Shown: positions 7,398 through 8,700 of the stretch, piece after piece
How the letters are laid out: each line of letters starts with the position of its first letter
How positions within the stretch are numbered: the stretch's first letter is position 1
Assembly: GCA_902775835.1 (NCBI GenBank)
Contig: CACYNZ010000152.1
Coordinates: 1 to 8,700, forward strand
DNA: 8,700 nucleotides
Direction: 5' to 3'
Source: an uncultured Eubacteriales bacterium
GTDB taxonomy: Bacteria; Bacillota_A; Clostridia; Christensenellales; Aristaeellaceae
Program-made: the position numbers and the translations under genes
Notes under the pieces: model-generated
What the model was told of the DNA's origin: nothing
Seen by the model: only the letters and a program-made list of their open reading frames with translations
The model's database searches: none

Positions 7398-7432
7398 GCC
7401 ATCAGCCCCTTTCCGTCCTGCTTCCTTATTTA

Positions 7433-7461
7433 ATTCGACCTGTCCTTCCATTTCCCTGCAA
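7433..7461 (-). promoter_or_regulatory. Possible promoter for the VanZ-phosphonate operon
   Basis: On the minus strand, TTGCAG (7456-7461) and TCGAAT (7433-7438) are separated by 17 bases. Each matches the sigma-70 consensus at four of six positions. If real, transcription would begin downstream of the ATG at 7451, which supports the GTG start at 7397 for the VanZ-like gene. The match is moderate and could be chance. Confidence 0.3.
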
Positions 7462-7477
7462 GAATTCAGATTTCCTA

Positions 7478-7507
7478 TTGGTTTTCCCGCGTGATCGGGT
7501 GTACAAT
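7478..7507 (+). promoter_or_regulatory. Promoter for the DUF5058 gene, with a small inverted repeat
   Basis: A TACAAT -10 box (7502-7507, five of six consensus bases) lies 18 bases after a weaker TTGGTT -35 box (7478-7483), on the plus strand. The spacer contains a short inverted repeat, CCCG at 7486-7489 and CGGG at 7496-7499, which could be an operator half-site pair but is too short to be sure. Transcription would start near 7514, just before the ribosome binding site. Confidence 0.5.
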
Positions 7508-7538
7508 ACGGCATACCTCGGAAAGGAGGACAACCTTC

Positions 7539-8120
7539 ATGGATTTTTCCCCGAATTCAACCTTCATGTACTGGATTGCGGGCATTGTCATCGTCTTCGT
7601 CATCCTGCAGTCCCTGTTCTTTCTGGTCCGGGCCGTGCGCCAGGCGCGCAGTCTCGGCATTGAGGGCAGCAAGGTGCGCCGGACCATCACATCCAGTGCC
7701 CTGTTCACCATCGCACCTGCCCTTGCGGTGCTCATCGGCGTCATCTCCCTGAGTCAGTTTCTCGGGCTTCCGCTGCCCTGGCTGCGCCTGAGCGTGCTCG
7801 GTGCCCTGACCTACGAACTCCCGGCTGCCGAGTCCGCCGCCCGCGCCGTGGGCGTTGCTTCCACCTCTGAGCTGGTGACGGATCCCACCACCTTCAGCGC
7901 CATCGCCTGGGTCATGACCCTGGGCATTCTTTCCGGCATCCTTGTGGTCCTCTTCGGGCTGAAGCGGATCCAGCGCGGGCTCAGAAACATTCAGGAACGC
8001 AGCAGCGGAAAGTCCACCTTCATCACGGACTGCCTGTTCCTCGGCCTTCTTTGTGTATTTCTCAAAGATGTCATTGAAGCTTTCGATATAGTCAAGATCT
8101 TCGGGAATCGTGATGCGTAA
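7539..8120 (+). CDS. DUF5058 family membrane protein, C-terminally broken
   Basis: This frame encodes 193 residues from an ATG with a very strong AAAGGAGG ribosome binding site nine bases upstream (7522-7529). An in-frame ATG at 7491 overlaps the promoter and is not the start. Hydrophobic segments occur at about residues 10-31, 52-75 and 119-141, with a PWLRLSVLGALTYE segment at 80-93. The pattern resembles DUF5058, a bacterial membrane protein family of unknown function, usually around 230-240 residues as I recall. The family-like sequence runs to about residue 154 (GLRNIQER, near 8000). Beyond about 8040 the frame is antisense to a conserved DUF4956 sequence, and it stops at 8120 by chance. 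The true C-terminus is therefore missing. Whether FLGLLCVFL (167-175) still belongs to DUF5058 is ambiguous. The gene is divergent from the VanZ-like gene. Confidence 0.7.
   Translation: MDFSPNSTFMYWIAGIVIVFVILQSLFFLVRAVRQARSLGIEGSKVRRTITSSALFTIAPALAVLIGVISLSQFLGLPLPWLRLSVLGALTYELPAAESAARAVGVASTSELVTDPTTFSAIAWVMTLGILSGILVVLFGLKRIQRGLRNIQERSSGKSTFITDCLFLGLLCVFLKDVIEAFDIVKIFGNRDA
8000..8040. other. Junction between two unrelated DNA segments
   Basis: On the left, DUF5058-like coding sequence on the plus strand can be followed to about 8000. On the right, DUF4956-like coding sequence on the minus strand can be followed to about 8040. Both genes lack their C-terminal parts at the same place, and neither has a normal stop. 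GC content falls and arginine codon choice changes across the same point. I see no insertion sequence ends, direct repeats or attachment-site motif here. A chimeric assembly or an inversion or deletion breakpoint would explain it. Confidence 0.6.
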
Positions 8121-8546
8121 GCTTCTGTAAGTCTGATCCGAGCTGAATAGGGATGTCGCTGAGAACACGAAGTAGCAGAGTGCGAATACGACGGATGCGG
8201 CGATGGCGAATACCGCATATCCCATGCCGGTCGCAAGACCGATGCCCATGGAAGCGAAGATGATCAGGATGTCACTTGCCTTGCCGGGAAGCGATCTGAA
8301 CTTGACCAGGGAGAAGCTGCCCGCCACGGCAACTCCGACGCCAAGGTTGCCGTTGACCATCATGATCACCATCATGACAATCACCGGAAGAAGTGCAACG
8401 GTTGTTGTGAAGCTCTTTGTAGGGTTTTCGCATTTTCTGTATGTAAGGGAAAGAATGAGCCCGCATGCGAGCGATGCCGCGACACAGATCGCGACGGAAG
8501 CGGCTGATAATCCGGAAGCCGTACCGGTCAATACTGAACTGAACAT
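8040..8546 (-). pseudogene. DUF4956 family membrane protein, 3' end missing
   Basis: From the ATG at 8546, preceded by AAGGAG eight bases upstream, the protein has a DUF4956 layout. It has a short N-terminus, hydrophobic helices at about 16-35, 49-66, 92-105 and 108-130, the GNLGVGVAVAGSFSLVKFR core at 67-84, then RITIPEDLDY (144-153) and FEKYTKKAE (161-169). The family normally continues about 50-60 residues with a soluble C-terminal part. Here conserved sequence stops near 8040. The frame stays open to 7557, but that extension is only the antisense of the DUF5058 gene. DUF4956 proteins often sit beside a VTC polyphosphate polymerase and a CotH-like protein; the VTC partner is present upstream and the CotH position is occupied by unrelated DNA. 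Arg codons are mostly AGA, unlike the genes to the left. The function of the family is not established. Confidence 0.75.
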
Positions 8547-8700
8547 AACTGATTCTCCTTTTTCTCTGTTGTGTAAATATATGCCGGTGTGTCTTTCTGA
8601 CACAGTTCATTTGCGCTGTTTCTGTAAATCATGCCGTATTTGGAGAAGGACTGCCTGTAAAGCTTTCTTCTGGAAAGGATTTCCACCAGCCACATCGGAT
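8528..8700 (-). CDS. C-terminal end of a VTC-domain polyphosphate polymerase
   Basis: The last 56 codons of a minus-strand gene enter from the right edge and stop at 8528-8530. The sequence LVEILSRRKLY followed by RQSFSKYG matches the conserved C-terminal end of bacterial VTC-domain proteins, which in related proteins form polyphosphate from nucleotide triphosphate. The stop lies inside the DUF4956 gene, giving a 19-base overlap and implying translational coupling. The VTC to DUF4956 order is a known arrangement. Only the tail is visible, so catalytic residues cannot be checked. Arg codons are mostly AGA. Confidence 0.7.
   Translation of the reverse strand, partial: PMWLVEILSRRKLYRQSFSKYGMIYRNSANELCQKDTPAYIYTTEKKENQLCSVQY

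Noticed and set aside
7557..8039. C-terminal extension of the DUF4956 frame, suggesting a fusion protein
   Set aside because: It is the antisense of the well-supported DUF5058 gene, is rich in Gly/Ala/Asp/His, and has no family match.
1..8700. tRNA, rRNA, CRISPR arrays, insertion sequences or long repeats
   Set aside because: I saw no repeat-spacer pattern, terminal inverted repeats, transposase motifs or tRNA-like cloverleaf sequence anywhere in the window.

Overview
The window reads as bacterial DNA, most likely from a Bacillota (Clostridia-type) organism of fairly high GC. The evidence is strong AAGGAG-type ribosome binding sites, a lipoprotein signal, a VanZ-family protein, a DUF5058 protein and a VTC/DUF4956 pair. 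From 1 to about 8000 the DNA looks close to 60% GC in the lines I sampled. From about 8040 to 8700 it looks nearer 50%, with a different arginine codon preference.

Region A (minus strand, 7397 down to 2355) is a tightly packed operon: a VanZ-like membrane protein, a 670-residue three-domain phosphonate enzyme, a Na/Pi cotransporter with a PhoU-like domain, and RmlC (dTDP-4-dehydrorhamnose 3,5-epimerase). It ends in a clear intrinsic terminator at 2302-2335. The phosphonate enzyme has a LicC/PntC-like nucleotidyltransferase at the N-terminus, a GCT-type cytidylyltransferase domain with degenerate motifs in the middle, and an intact phosphoenolpyruvate mutase at the C-terminus. The simplest reading is an operon that makes a C-P bonded headgroup, activates it as a nucleotide, and supports decoration of a rhamnose-containing surface glycan. 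No phosphonopyruvate decarboxylase or aminotransferase lies in the window, so the phosphonate product is unknown.

Region B (minus strand, 2145 down to 1) is a second transcription unit. It holds a predicted exported lipoprotein of the P1/DmpA/NylC Ntn-hydrolase family, a ribokinase-type sugar kinase, and the first 25 codons of a gene that may be a phosphoketolase. A promoter-like element lies at 2235-2240.

Region C (plus strand from 7539) begins a DUF5058 membrane protein with a good promoter and ribosome binding site. Its family-like sequence ends near 8000. Past about 8040, convergent on the minus strand, lies a VTC polyphosphate-polymerase C-terminus followed by a DUF4956 gene whose conserved sequence ends near 8040. 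Two tail-to-tail genes that both lose their C-termini at one point, together with a composition change, indicate a junction between unrelated DNA segments at about 8000-8040. It is either a chimeric assembly or a real rearrangement.
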